Assembly (NCBI GenBank): GCA_018267965.1
Contig: JAFDXK010000001.1
Coordinates: 248,001 to 312,000 of the forward strand
Length of the DNA stretch: 64,000 bases
Direction of reading: 5' to 3'
Source: Bacteroidota bacterium
Lineage (GTDB): Bacteria > Bacteroidota > Bacteroidia > Chitinophagales > Chitinophagaceae
Within the stretch, counting starts at the first letter, position 1; each line of letters opens with the position of its first letter. Shown here in pieces: positions 43,026-50,849 of the stretch. The position numbers and the translations under genes were made by a program. The notes beneath the pieces are model-generated. The model was not told the origin of the DNA. It was given only the letters and a program-made list of their open reading frames with translations, and did no database searches.

Positions 43026-43634
43026 ATGAAATACACAACCCTTTTTATTGCGGCATTATTAATGGCATTGAACAGCTATGCAAAAGGCGACCGCAGGAAT
43101 ACTGCAGATTTGGGAATCCAAATAGGTGGAACTTTTGTAAGTGATGGTACTGGCAGCAGTACATCGGAATATGGCGCCAACCTGCCGGCACTCAATTTTA
43201 TATACGATTATAATTTTGACAAAAGCCGTAGCCGTGTTTTCTTTTCGCTGGGTGCAAGGGTAGCAACTTTTTCTGCCAGTGTAAATTATAAAGCCTATGC
43301 TTCGGGTGGCAGGCTCATTACAGGGTACTCTGATATTTCTTCTATCGGTTTCGGCATCGCCCCGGGGATTAATTATTTGCCCGTAAAAAATAAGAATGTA
43401 CAGTTGCGCCTGCAGTTATGTGCTGTACCCATGATAGAAGCAGGAAGTTTTGCAGAGGCCACTCAACCCAACCTGGTGGGCGAATTCGGCGCAGGCATCA
43501 TGATAAAAAACAGGGTAGGTTTCGGTATGCGTTATAACCATCGTTTTCATGAATATCTGACTGATGGCTTTGCATTCAACTCTGTTACCGTATCTCACCT
43601 AATGATAGATGTGCGTTTCAGGGTGAGGAAGTAA
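43026..43634 (+). CDS. Outer membrane beta-barrel protein
   Basis: This protein of about 202 aa has a signal peptide (YTTLFIAALLMALNSYA). Its barrel strands (ADLGIQIGGTFVSDG, GAGIMIKNRVGFGMRY, MIDVRFRVR at the end) match the style of the barrel cluster. The stop is flush with that of the convergent terminase gene (43634/43635). It faces its hypothetical secreted partner across array B. Confidence 0.65.
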   Translation: MKYTTLFIAALLMALNSYAKGDRRNTADLGIQIGGTFVSDGTGSSTSEYGANLPALNFIYDYNFDKSRSRVFFSLGARVATFSASVNYKAYASGGRLITGYSDISSIGFGIAPGINYLPVKNKNVQLRLQLCAVPMIEAGSFAEATQPNLVGEFGAGIMIKNRVGFGMRYNHRFHEYLTDGFAFNSVTVSHLMIDVRFRVRK

Positions 43635-44906
43635 TCACGCCGCCTTACCCAATGGTATCTTAGCTGCATAGTCTTTGAAGTGTGTTTGGAAGAAATAACG
43701 CAGGCAGTCGAAGAGGTCCATTTTATAGATGCCACGGTCTTTTTTGAGCATACCGGGTGTTTCGCTTTCTTCATCTACGGTAGCCAGTGTGCAATCGTTT
43801 ATCAGCAACGGGCAGTTGGTTTGAGATATGAGCAGGTTGGGATATTGATGAAACATACCGTTGATGAGTACGCGGCTGTCGTTGTGTGTCAGGTTGCGGG
43901 TGTTGAGTTGCAGTTGACGTTCTGCAATGTTGAGGTAAGAACGTATCATCTGGTAATAACTGCTGTTGCGGCTTTCAAAACCGATATCTCCCTGTGCACC
44001 ACTGGCATCGCCCGTAACAAACAACATACAACCATCGAACGCAGTGCGTATCTGTAAGCAGAGTTCGTGCAATTGTGCCTTAACGCTAAACTCTTTGATG
44101 ATATGAATAAAGCTATTGTGCTGCCCTTTGTGCTGGCTCATTTGAACGGCTATGCAGGTGAGCGGGTCGCGGTTGAAATCGAAAGAGAGATATACGGGTA
44201 GCTCTTTGATGAAAGGTACAACGGGTTGTGTATGACGTGCTTTATCAAAAGCAAATAACCAGGGTGCATTGTTCTCTCGCAGCCCCCATTCTCCCAGTGC
44301 GTAGATGCGGTATTGGTTTTGATTGTAGAGTTTCAGTTGTTCTATCTGCTCGCGGTCTTTATCGGTAAGATAGGGGTTATCGTGATAGGTGCTTTTAATA
44401 GCAGTGCAATCGGGCACCTCATTATCGAAGAAATGTTTTTTAAGCCAGTGGTCTTCGTGCATGGGGTTGAAGCAGAGCGTGATTTGAATATTCTCCCTGC
44501 CACGTGCACGGCGGTTCAGTTCCAGGAAATCTTCAAACTCCAGTTCGGCGGCTTCTTCTACCAGTATGCGTTCCAGCCCTTCAAAGCTTTTCAGTTTATC
44601 GGGGTCATCCAATCCGCGAAAGATGATTTGCGAGCCATTCTCGTGGGTAAGCGTGCGGTCGCTTTTGTTTTCAGAGAATTGGTCTTTTAGTTCCATCTCG
44701 TCTATACGTGCACGAAAGGATGGTATGACACTATCGCGCAGGGTATTACCTACTTTGCGTATCACAAGGGTTTTGACGTTGCGCTGTGTAGCTATGGTTA
44801 TTTCTTTCTGGGCTGCGCTATAGCTTTTGCCGCTGGCTGTGCCGCCGTAGCTGAGTACAAAACGGGTTTCGGCCTGCATGAGGCGGTGGTATAGGGTGGT
44901 GAACAT
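43635..44906 (-). CDS. Phage terminase large subunit (PBSX/Terminase_3-like)
   Basis: This protein of about 423 aa has Walker A in LSYGGTASGKSYSAAQKE near residue 20 and Walker B in LERILVEEAAELEFEDF. The nuclease domain has the acidic residues in YLSFDFNRDPLTCIAVQ and MLFVTGDASGAQGD, with a C-terminal D in YKMDLFDCLRYFF. Terminases package DNA into the prohead. It starts at MFTTLYHRLMQAETRFVLSY; an A/T-rich extension to 45035 is unlikely. It is on the strand opposite to the other phage genes, and no portal or capsid gene is next to it. Confidence 0.92.
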   Translation of the reverse strand: MFTTLYHRLMQAETRFVLSYGGTASGKSYSAAQKEITIATQRNVKTLVIRKVGNTLRDSVIPSFRARIDEMELKDQFSENKSDRTLTHENGSQIIFRGLDDPDKLKSFEGLERILVEEAAELEFEDFLELNRRARGRENIQITLCFNPMHEDHWLKKHFFDNEVPDCTAIKSTYHDNPYLTDKDREQIEQLKLYNQNQYRIYALGEWGLRENNAPWLFAFDKARHTQPVVPFIKELPVYLSFDFNRDPLTCIAVQMSQHKGQHNSFIHIIKEFSVKAQLHELCLQIRTAFDGCMLFVTGDASGAQGDIGFESRNSSYYQMIRSYLNIAERQLQLNTRNLTHNDSRVLINGMFHQYPNLLISQTNCPLLINDCTLATVDEESETPGMLKKDRGIYKMDLFDCLRYFFQTHFKDYAAKIPLGKAA

Positions 44907-44940
44907 GGTGGTGTTTTTACAGCTACAAAAATACAACAAT

Positions 44941-45213
44941 TTATCCTTTTTCGTAAGAAATGATAGCGGTAATGAGTGCCCATTCCAAATCGGGATGAAT
45001 GGCGTCGCGGTTGGTGATAACACGCCAACCTGCATCGGGGGTATGTTGTAATACAGATACCAGGTTTTCGTTGTTCAGGCTTTGCAGTGATACGGTATAT
45101 TGTATGCTGCCTTCCGGTGTAGTGGCTTTATGGAAATCGCAGAAATAGGATTTGTCTTTGGTGGTTATGGCTTTGAAGAAGGCAAACTCAGGTGTATTAT
45201 CATCACTATGCAT
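44941..45213 (-). CDS. Small phage-associated hypothetical protein
   Basis: This 90-aa protein lies 34 bases upstream of the terminase on the same strand. The sequence FAFFKAITTKDKSYFCDFHK and LVSVLQHTPDAGWRVITNRD is unrecognised. It does not resemble a small terminase. Cotranscription with the terminase is likely. Confidence 0.55.
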   Translation of the reverse strand: MHSDDNTPEFAFFKAITTKDKSYFCDFHKATTPEGSIQYTVSLQSLNNENLVSVLQHTPDAGWRVITNRDAIHPDLEWALITAIISYEKG

Positions 45214-45274
45214 AAGGGCAATATTTAGAACTAAGGTATTGTCAGCCCATGACAGTGAGACGCGACGAACACAA

Positions 45275-45314
45275 TTTTTCCCGATTATGAAAATGGTTTT
45301 TCCCGATTATGAAA
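45275..45314 (+). repeat. Two tandem TTTTTCCCGATTATGAAA units
   Basis: An 18-base unit occurs at 45275 and 45297, exactly 22 bases apart. It lies 50-90 bases before the DUF6607 start, so an operator pair is likely. Confidence 0.6.
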
Positions 45315-45364
45315 GTCATCGCCCCGCAGGCATAGTTTCTTTGTCATCAAATTGTAACTAAAAG

Positions 45365-46273
45365 ATGAAAACTATAAGAATAGCAATAGTATTTGTATTA
45401 ACAGGACTGGCACAGACAACATTTGCCCAAAGCAAAAACGGCAAGGAGAATATTGAAAAACTATGCGGTTGTTTCTCTGTAAACTTTAAATATGCAGAGA
45501 CCTTCTCGCCTGTAGATACGTATAAATATCACCCGCGCGAGGAACTGAATGCTACCGAACTGGCACTGCCGATAGAAAGCACCGATACCAAACTGGTAAT
45601 GCAACACCTGCTGGTGATAAATGATACGATGATAATCAAACACTGGCGCGAAGAATGGAGCTACGAACTGCCCGTGCTGTATCAATACCAGGGCAATAAG
45701 GTATGGAACCGCAGAGCGTTGAATGCATCTGCCGTAAAAGGTAAATGGACACAAACGGTGTTGGAAGTAAATGATGAGCCACGCTACCAGGGTGTGAGCG
45801 CATGGATAAACAACGACGGGCAAACCTATTGGGAAAGCACTGCAGATGCACCATTGCCAAGAAGGGAGTACACCACCCGCAATGACTACAACATACTGAA
45901 AAGAAAGAACCGCATACAGCTTACCGCTGATGGTTATATGCACGAACAGGATAATGATAAGATAATACGCAGTGATAAAGCTGACGTATTGCTGGTGCAG
46001 GAGAAGGGTTATAACAAATACATAAGGATGGATGAGAGTGAATGTGCTGTAGCCAAAGCTTGGTGGGAAAAGAATAAGGCTTTCTGGACATCGGTGCGCA
46101 GTACATGGGCTGAATATGTGAGCCATGCACAAACGGTAGCGGTAAAAAACAAAGTGGCAGATAAGCGCCTTGACGAACACATTACAGCACTATACAACGA
46201 CTGGAAAAAGAACAAGATGCCGCAGGCAGAGCTTGAAGCAAAGCTGAAAGATGTGCTGAAACAATTTTTATAG
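45365..46273 (+). CDS. DUF6607 family protein
   Basis: This 302-aa protein has a signal peptide (IAIVFVLTGLAQTTFA). The family pattern is strong: LCGCFSVNFKYAETFSP, QHLLVINDTMIIKHWREEWS, GKWTQTVLEVNDEPRYQG, and TADAPLPRREYTTRNDYNIL. A paired HEQDNDKI segment follows. DUF6607 proteins are periplasmic in Bacteroidota and their role is not known. Two phased repeats upstream suggest regulation. It ends before a bidirectional terminator. Confidence 0.85.
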   Translation: MKTIRIAIVFVLTGLAQTTFAQSKNGKENIEKLCGCFSVNFKYAETFSPVDTYKYHPREELNATELALPIESTDTKLVMQHLLVINDTMIIKHWREEWSYELPVLYQYQGNKVWNRRALNASAVKGKWTQTVLEVNDEPRYQGVSAWINNDGQTYWESTADAPLPRREYTTRNDYNILKRKNRIQLTADGYMHEQDNDKIIRSDKADVLLVQEKGYNKYIRMDESECAVAKAWWEKNKAFWTSVRSTWAEYVSHAQTVAVKNKVADKRLDEHITALYNDWKKNKMPQAELEAKLKDVLKQFL

Positions 46274-46317
46274 TAGTACACACTCACGGCGTCCTGCCGG
46301 AACATAGACAAAGCAAA

Positions 46318-46339
46318 AAAGAGCACATCCGTGCTCTTT
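46318..46339. terminator. Bidirectional terminator
   Basis: AAAGAGCAC-ATCC-GTGCTCTTT is a perfect 9-bp stem with A- and T-runs on both sides. It serves the DUF6607 gene and the convergent surface gene ending at 46373. Confidence 0.88.
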
Positions 46340-46372
46340 CGTTTCTATATGAGTACTTGACGGGGGAAACTG

Positions 46373-46915
46373 TTATTGCTGCGTAGCAGTATATACTACA
46401 TCGGTAGTATAGGTGCCTGCAGGGTATGCAAAGCCCGGCTTAACACGGTATTGTACGGTAAAAGTCTGGTTGCCACCGTTATCGCCACCGTATAAGAATG
46501 TCCAGTTGTTCTGGTCTATATAATCGTAGTTATTGTTTACCCAGCTCCAACCACCTGTAGTATTAGAGGTAAGTTTGAAATTCAATACAGACCATACAGG
46601 CATTACAGGCGCAGGAGTAGTACTACCTGAATATGTAAAGTTGGTTGAGCTTGATTTAACCGAAACGTTAAATGCTTTGTTAGAGCGTACTTTCATTTGG
46701 ATGCCAGAGCTTTCGAGGCCGTTGGCATAATCGTTTACGCTGTTGAAGCTGAAGTTTACCGATGCTCCGGTAGCGCTTCCGTTGCCTACGTAGGTAATGT
46801 CGATAGCATTACTGAGGCTAAGATTGGTTGTTTGTGATGCTGTGCTGGTAACGGACTGTGCATTGGCGTACACAGAACTCATAACAAGCAGAGCGGCGGC
46901 GATGATCTTTTTCAT
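46373..46915 (-). CDS. Secreted beta-sandwich surface protein
   Basis: This 180-aa protein has a signal peptide (IIAAALLVMSSVYANA). Its Ser/Thr/Asn-rich, strand-only mature part (LSLSNAIDITYVGNGSATGA, VNDYANGLESSGIQMKVRSN, YPAGTYTTDVVYTATQQ) is in the style of a WxL-like or fimbrial adhesin domain, though no family is certain. The ATG follows directly on AAAC repeats. The 5' leader contains one CCGUAA hairpin and a promoter region that copies that of the hairpin-array RNA at 50 kb. Confidence 0.65.
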   Translation of the reverse strand: MKKIIAAALLVMSSVYANAQSVTSTASQTTNLSLSNAIDITYVGNGSATGASVNFSFNSVNDYANGLESSGIQMKVRSNKAFNVSVKSSSTNFTYSGSTTPAPVMPVWSVLNFKLTSNTTGGWSWVNNNYDYIDQNNWTFLYGGDNGGNQTFTVQYRVKPGFAYPAGTYTTDVVYTATQQ

Positions 46916-47016
46916 TTTGTTTGTTTGTTTGTTTCCCTTCTCACCTTTGCTGCCTTACGGGGCTGCTTCTCTCTCCCGGTTGTTTTGTTTGTTTGTTTGT
47001 TGTTTGTTCGTTTGTT
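46916..47016 (-). repeat. (AAAC)n tetranucleotide tracts in a surface-gene leader
   Basis: On the minus strand the leader has AAACAAACAAACAAACAAA directly before the ATG (46916-46934) and a second, imperfect tract at 46982-47016. Changes in copy number would alter the space before the start codon. Confidence 0.7.
46949..46966 (-). promoter_or_regulatory. Single CCGUAA hairpin in the leader of the surface gene
   Basis: On the minus strand GCAGCC-CCGTAA-GGCAGC has five of six pairs (one A/A mismatch) and the same six-base loop as the array at 50000-50267. It is 33 bases upstream of the start codon. Confidence 0.55.
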
Positions 47017-47104
47017 GATACAAATATGCAACGGGAAATAGCCTCAGACGAAATTTTGCACGACGGTTAACGCCCGTTTTGCAAGCTGTTAACAGGCGAT
47101 TAAC
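47014..47104 (-). promoter_or_regulatory. Promoter region with triple TTAAC boxes
   Basis: The -7-like TTTGTATCAAC (47014-47024) is followed upstream by GTTAAC at 47066, GTTAAC at 47088 and ATTAAC at 47099. The spacings 52, 22 and 11 are the same as at 50417-50507. Confidence 0.65.
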
Positions 47105-47177
47105 AAACCAGGTAGGGGGTATATAACAAAACAGGGATAGCTCTGCTACCCCTGTTCTATTGAAAAAATGTATTGTT

Positions 47178-49082
47178 TTATTTGGTGCCCTGTGGTTTGT
47201 TCAGTTCATTAGCGCTGGGCGGACGGTTAACGACTTCTGCGCTTTTGCTTTCAGGCATACCCCATTCTGCAGCGTGCAGGTAGTGGCCCTTCATTTCAGG
47301 TTCTTTTTCAGTTTCAGGTACTACACGGTGTGCATTAGCAAATTTATCGTGGCGAACACCTGTTACCTGCCAGCTCACTTTTACGTTTGGTTTATCTGTT
47401 TTTATTTTGAATTGGTTGCCGCTTACTTCTTCAGCAATGATAGCCTGTGCAAAGCTACCCATTACTGTAAGCTGGTAACGGAAATCCTGGTTGAGTGCCT
47501 CGAAGTATGAAGGCAGCGTTACTGTTGCATTGCCTGCAGCGTCAGTAACTATGTTGCCATTGTATATATTCATCATGTCAGGGCTTTCTACAAAAGAGTG
47601 GTAGAGGTATTTATTTTCAGGGTCCAGCGGGTGGTCTATTTTGAATGTACCACCACCTTTCGCTAATGTACCTGTTACCGTTACGTTGCCTGCGAAGTAT
47701 CCCGCATAACCTGTACCTGATGCGCCTGCGTATATGCCATAGTTGACAGCACCGTTAGTTGCTGTGCTATACAAACCATATGAATTACCGGTTGATGTGC
47801 TTCCGGCAGTGTAGAAAAAACCTGCAACATTATAAGATGAACCGCCCGGATTGGCAGCATAACCAAACAAGCCGTGGTTTTCGGAAGAAGAGTTACCTGC
47901 TGCACCTACTATACCCCTTGCCAGCGTAGAGGTGGTTGTAGAACTGGTTTGTGCCAGTAAAGCAGTATGCCCGAAAGTAATAGCACCCACAGTTGCATTA
48001 GCATCTTTTGAGTTTTTGATATGCACCCATGCGCCAGGTGCTGTAGTACCAAAACCCGACATACCATTATTCACTATGATACCATAACCACCTGCCGTGC
48101 CACCATCAAACTTACCTGCAATGGCTGTAGCGCCCGAAACCACACCTGCTACACCTATGCCGCTTGCTGCACTGGCCGTACCATACACACCATAGTTGGC
48201 AGTGCCACCCGTACCTGTATTTTCACCTTTTACACCATAGCCTGTTGTAGTGTAACTGCTACCTTCCTGGCGTCCGTATATACCCATTGCCTCGCTGCCT
48301 ACATATGTGCCCAGGTTATGACCGAATACACCTCTCCAACCACCTGTAGCATATATACCGCTGGCACTGGCAGTGCTTGTACCATCTGCCACAATACCTG
48401 CCTGGTAGTATGGTGCAATGTTATAAGTGCCTACACCGCTTACGTGCAGTTTGGTCATAGCATTAGGTGATGTGGTACTGATGCCTACAGATGTGCCATT
48501 GTCGGTAATATTAGAACTGCCGAGAGTGTTGGTACCTGTAAATTTTGCTACCTGGTTGTTGGTGCCTGACGCAGCAGTGATGGCTGCATTTTGCGGTAGC
48601 CATGTAGATGTACCTGCATCCCATACCAGTATTTGCCCTGCTGCAGGTGCTGTAGTGCTTACATTATTGCCTTGTATGGCTCCTGCATTATTAGCATATA
48701 CTGCATAAGGCACGCTAATGAGCTGGTTGCTGCCCATATCGGCATAAGATGTGCCGCCTGCAGGGTCAATTTCTACTTGCAAATATTTAGCACCGCTACC
48801 CCAGCTGATAGTGTTGAAAGTGCCCGATACCACGGTGCCGCCACCTACCTGCAAAGTATATAAGCCGTAGGCATTGGTAGTAATGTTGAAAGTTTCCTGG
48901 TAAAGTATTGCACCTGTAGCTGTCGCATCGTGAACGGTAAGCCTTATACCCAGAGCCTGTGATGCAAGTGGTGTGCCTGAAGTATTGCGGGCAATACCCT
49001 GATAATTGAATTTTTGAGGGGCTTGTGCCATTACTGTTAAAGCTGACAGCAATGCGAAAGCCATAAAAAATATCTTTCTCAT
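47178..49082 (-). CDS. Large secreted tail-fibre-like repeat protein
   Basis: In this 634-aa protein a signal peptide (FFMAFALLSALTVMA) is followed by QAPQKFNYQGIARNTSGTPL, the usual start of Bacteroidota tail-fibre-like surface proteins. Residues about 190-470 are Gly/Thr/Ser-rich repeats (YGVKGENTGTGG, YGVYGTASAASGIG, YGLYSTATNGAVNYG), like trimeric fibre shafts. The C-terminal domain (FKIDHPLDPENKYLYHSFVE, NGNIVTDAAGNATVTLPSYF) is a common tip of this group. The likely role is adhesion. It is probably cotranscribed with the T9SS gene upstream. Confidence 0.7.
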   Translation of the reverse strand: MRKIFFMAFALLSALTVMAQAPQKFNYQGIARNTSGTPLASQALGIRLTVHDATATGAILYQETFNITTNAYGLYTLQVGGGTVVSGTFNTISWGSGAKYLQVEIDPAGGTSYADMGSNQLISVPYAVYANNAGAIQGNNVSTTAPAAGQILVWDAGTSTWLPQNAAITAASGTNNQVAKFTGTNTLGSSNITDNGTSVGISTTSPNAMTKLHVSGVGTYNIAPYYQAGIVADGTSTASASGIYATGGWRGVFGHNLGTYVGSEAMGIYGRQEGSSYTTTGYGVKGENTGTGGTANYGVYGTASAASGIGVAGVVSGATAIAGKFDGGTAGGYGIIVNNGMSGFGTTAPGAWVHIKNSKDANATVGAITFGHTALLAQTSSTTTSTLARGIVGAAGNSSSENHGLFGYAANPGGSSYNVAGFFYTAGSTSTGNSYGLYSTATNGAVNYGIYAGASGTGYAGYFAGNVTVTGTLAKGGGTFKIDHPLDPENKYLYHSFVESPDMMNIYNGNIVTDAAGNATVTLPSYFEALNQDFRYQLTVMGSFAQAIIAEEVSGNQFKIKTDKPNVKVSWQVTGVRHDKFANAHRVVPETEKEPEMKGHYLHAAEWGMPESKSAEVVNRPPSANELNKPQGTK

Positions 49083-49105
49083 ACTTATGAATGTTTTAAG
49101 GGGAG

Positions 49106-49606
49106 TTATAATTTTTGAATTTTATAAGACGATGTAATCAATGTGGCCGTTTTGTCTTTGATAATGACCGTTAGCATATATGCTGCACTGGCAAGAGCGC
49201 TTACATCAATTTGCACGGAGTTATTTCCGGAATTGAGGTCAATATTTTTTTCGGCAATGAGTTGTCCTGTGATGTCTGTAAGCTTGTAGCTGAGCGACTG
49301 GTTTGCCCCGGCATCATAATCCAAGTGAACCATCGTGCTGGCAGGATTAGGATACAGCTTGAGTTTATTTTTTACAGACACATCATTGACGCCCGATGAA
49401 GATTCGAGAGGTTGAAGAATGCCCTGTGTAATAATAATAGACGGAGCCGTAGCTGTATTGACCAGTGTCATTTCACCTACCGACCAGTCGAAGGCTGCGG
49501 TGGCTGTAGTGTATGTGCCCCCGCTGGCATTGAGCGTTGCCGGCTGTGCGTAGGCCTGTATAGCTGCAAGCCACGCAACAATGAGATAGAACATTCGTTT
49601 TTTCAT
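49106..49606 (-). CDS. T9SS type A sorting domain protein, short
   Basis: This 166-aa protein has a signal peptide (FYLIVAWLAAIQAYA), a short mature region (LNASGGTYTTATAAFDWSVG, IIITQGILQPLE) and a full sorting domain (LKLYPNPASTMVHLDYDAGA, KLTDITGQLIAEKNI, SSYKIQKL). Small proteins of this build often precede large fibre-like proteins in Bacteroidota. It lies 23 bases upstream of the fibre gene. Confidence 0.8.
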   Translation of the reverse strand: MKKRMFYLIVAWLAAIQAYAQPATLNASGGTYTTATAAFDWSVGEMTLVNTATAPSIIITQGILQPLESSSGVNDVSVKNKLKLYPNPASTMVHLDYDAGANQSLSYKLTDITGQLIAEKNIDLNSGNNSVQIDVSALASAAYMLTVIIKDKTATLITSSYKIQKL

Positions 49607-49785
49607 ACGCGTATATTTTTATGAAATAAAAAATAATTACATACAAAGTATGCCATAGAAATAATAAAAAGTATGATAATCGTCAGTTTATGATTGATAG
49701 GCCGGAAAGGTTTTGATATCGTTATGGCGGTGTGCTATTTATATACCCATGTAATGAGAGACGGATGATTTGTATAAAAGAAGAA

Positions 49786-49810
49786 AACCACGGTTAGCGA
49801 GACCGTGGTT
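49786..49810 (-). terminator. Terminator of the hairpin-array transcript
   Basis: AACCACGGT / ACCGTGGTT (9 perfect pairs, 7-base loop) is followed on the minus strand by TTCTTCTTTT. It separates the array locus from the T9SS gene start at 49606. Confidence 0.85.
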
Positions 49811-49863
49811 GGAGATATGTTGTGTTTGCAAAAGTAGTTTTACAAACCCGAGTATACTTGTTT

Positions 49864-49947
49864 TTAAATTCCTTTGATGTAGTAAAACTTCAGGCCATGT
49901 TGTTTTGCCTTGCGCACCATTGCTATTATCAATACCATCAGTAACAT
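49864..49947 (-). CDS. Possible small membrane peptide of the array locus
   Basis: The 27-codon frame begins MLLMVLIIAMVRKAKQHG and ends in FYYIKGI. It has a hydrophobic N-terminus and a basic tail, as in type I toxin or small stress peptides. It lies between the hairpin array and the terminator. A peptide this short may be fortuitous. Confidence 0.35.
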   Translation of the reverse strand: MLLMVLIIAMVRKAKQHGLKFYYIKGI

Positions 49948-49999
49948 ACACTTGTAGTTTTATTTATAAAGACAACCAGTGAGGTTGGTTTTAATAGTT

Positions 50000-50267
50000 G
50001 CGGTCTTACGGGACCGCTTGTTTTTTTTGTAGTCTTACGGGACTACGTAATGTCTTAGTGGCTTTTCTCTTCTTTTCGCAGCGTTACGGCGCTACGCTTA
50101 GTCCTCGGCTAGAAGCAACATTACGGTGTTGCGATATCCTGGTCTTTTTTCGTGCCAATCTTACGGGACTGGTCTTTTTGTTTTTGCCAACCTTACGGGG
50201 CCGGTCTTTTTGTTTTTGCCAACCTTACGGGGTTGGTCTTTTATATGTGCTAACCTTACAGGGTTAG
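50000..50267 (-). ncRNA. Array of eight CCGUAA-loop hairpins
   Basis: Eight 18-base units, each with a 6-bp stem and 6-base loop, start at 50000, 50029, 50078, 50115, 50155, 50187, 50219 and 50250. On the minus strand seven loops read CCGTAA and one CTGTAA. The stems differ (GCGGTC, GTAGTC, GTAGCG, GCAACA, CCAGTC, CCGGCC, CCAACC, CTAACC) but always pair. The four non-Watson-Crick pairs are all G:U on the minus strand and A/C on the plus strand, so the RNA is read from the minus strand. Linkers are A-rich (AAAAACAAAAAGACC). The 732 bases from 49607 to 50507 otherwise hold only tiny frames. Confidence 0.75.
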
Positions 50268-50285
50268 TCTTTTTTCTTTTTTGTG

Positions 50286-50375
50286 CTATCCAATAAAGTG
50301 GAAGCGTCTGCTAACTTCTTGCTTGCTTTCAAATAGTCTGCGTAAACCGGATGCAAGCGATAATACTTTTTTCAT
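50286..50375 (-). CDS. Possible leader peptide upstream of the hairpin array
   Basis: The 29-codon frame begins MKKVLSLASGLRRLFESKQE and ends in SRRFHFIG. It is basic and amphipathic. The frame starts about 45 bases after the -7-like element and ends 18 bases before the first hairpin of the array. It may be a leader peptide or accidental. Confidence 0.35.
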   Translation of the reverse strand: MKKVLSLASGLRRLFESKQEVSRRFHFIG

Positions 50376-50416
50376 AATCTTCGTAAGAGCGTTTTGGTTT
50401 TTTATTGTTTTAGTTT

Positions 50417-50507
50417 GTTGATACAAAGATTAGTTGTGCGGCGAGCATATGAGAAATTTTTGTGTTTGGTTAACACCAAATTTGCAATCGGTTAACAAGC
50501 CGTTAAC
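50417..50507 (-). promoter_or_regulatory. Promoter region of the hairpin-array RNA with triple GTTAAC boxes
   Basis: TTTGTATCAAC at 50417-50427 is the -7-like element on the minus strand. GTTAAC boxes start at 50469, 50491 and 50502. The spacings 52, 22 and 11 match those upstream of the surface gene at 46915 exactly. Confidence 0.7.
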
Positions 50508-50657
50508 AATTGATTTTCAGTCTATTATGGCTCAAAAGTGCTGCCAGTAAGGGTTTTTGCGTATTTATACGGTTGCATTTCCATATTTTTATTAATTATA
50601 TTGTGCATCTGATAACAATACTCAAACAACAACAAACAATACAAAAAACTAACTACC

Positions 50658-50840
50658 ATGGGAGAGATACAATTTCCGCATGAAGCGTCTGAGCTATCAG
50701 CCTTTGCGGTTTCAGTGGGCGTATACGTCATATCGCTGAAAAATGGGAAAATCATCAGCCATGTACCCGATGATGAAGACCGGTTTTATGAATGGCTCGT
50801 TGAAAGCGGCGCCCGCGACATCACCGATAAGCTGAATTAG
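50658..50840 (+). CDS. Small hypothetical protein
   Basis: This 60-aa acidic protein (GEIQFPHEASELSAFAVSVG, VYVISLKNGKIISHVPDDED) has no signal peptide. The pattern is a single small alpha/beta domain. It starts after an ACAACAAACAATAC leader. The family is unknown. Confidence 0.5.
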   Translation: MGEIQFPHEASELSAFAVSVGVYVISLKNGKIISHVPDDEDRFYEWLVESGARDITDKLN

Positions 50841-50849
50841 CAGACCAGA

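Noticed and set aside
49998-50267. Plus-strand 89-codon frame through the hairpin array
   Set aside because: Unit spacing (29, 49, 37, 40, 32, 32, 31) is not a multiple of three, so the encoded peptide changes frame between units; it is not a repeat protein.
50000-50267. Array read as eight tandem plus-strand terminators or as a CRISPR
   Set aside because: Several units lack a T-run, mismatches are tolerated only as G:U on the minus strand, and the repeated part is a short palindrome with no constant spacer length.
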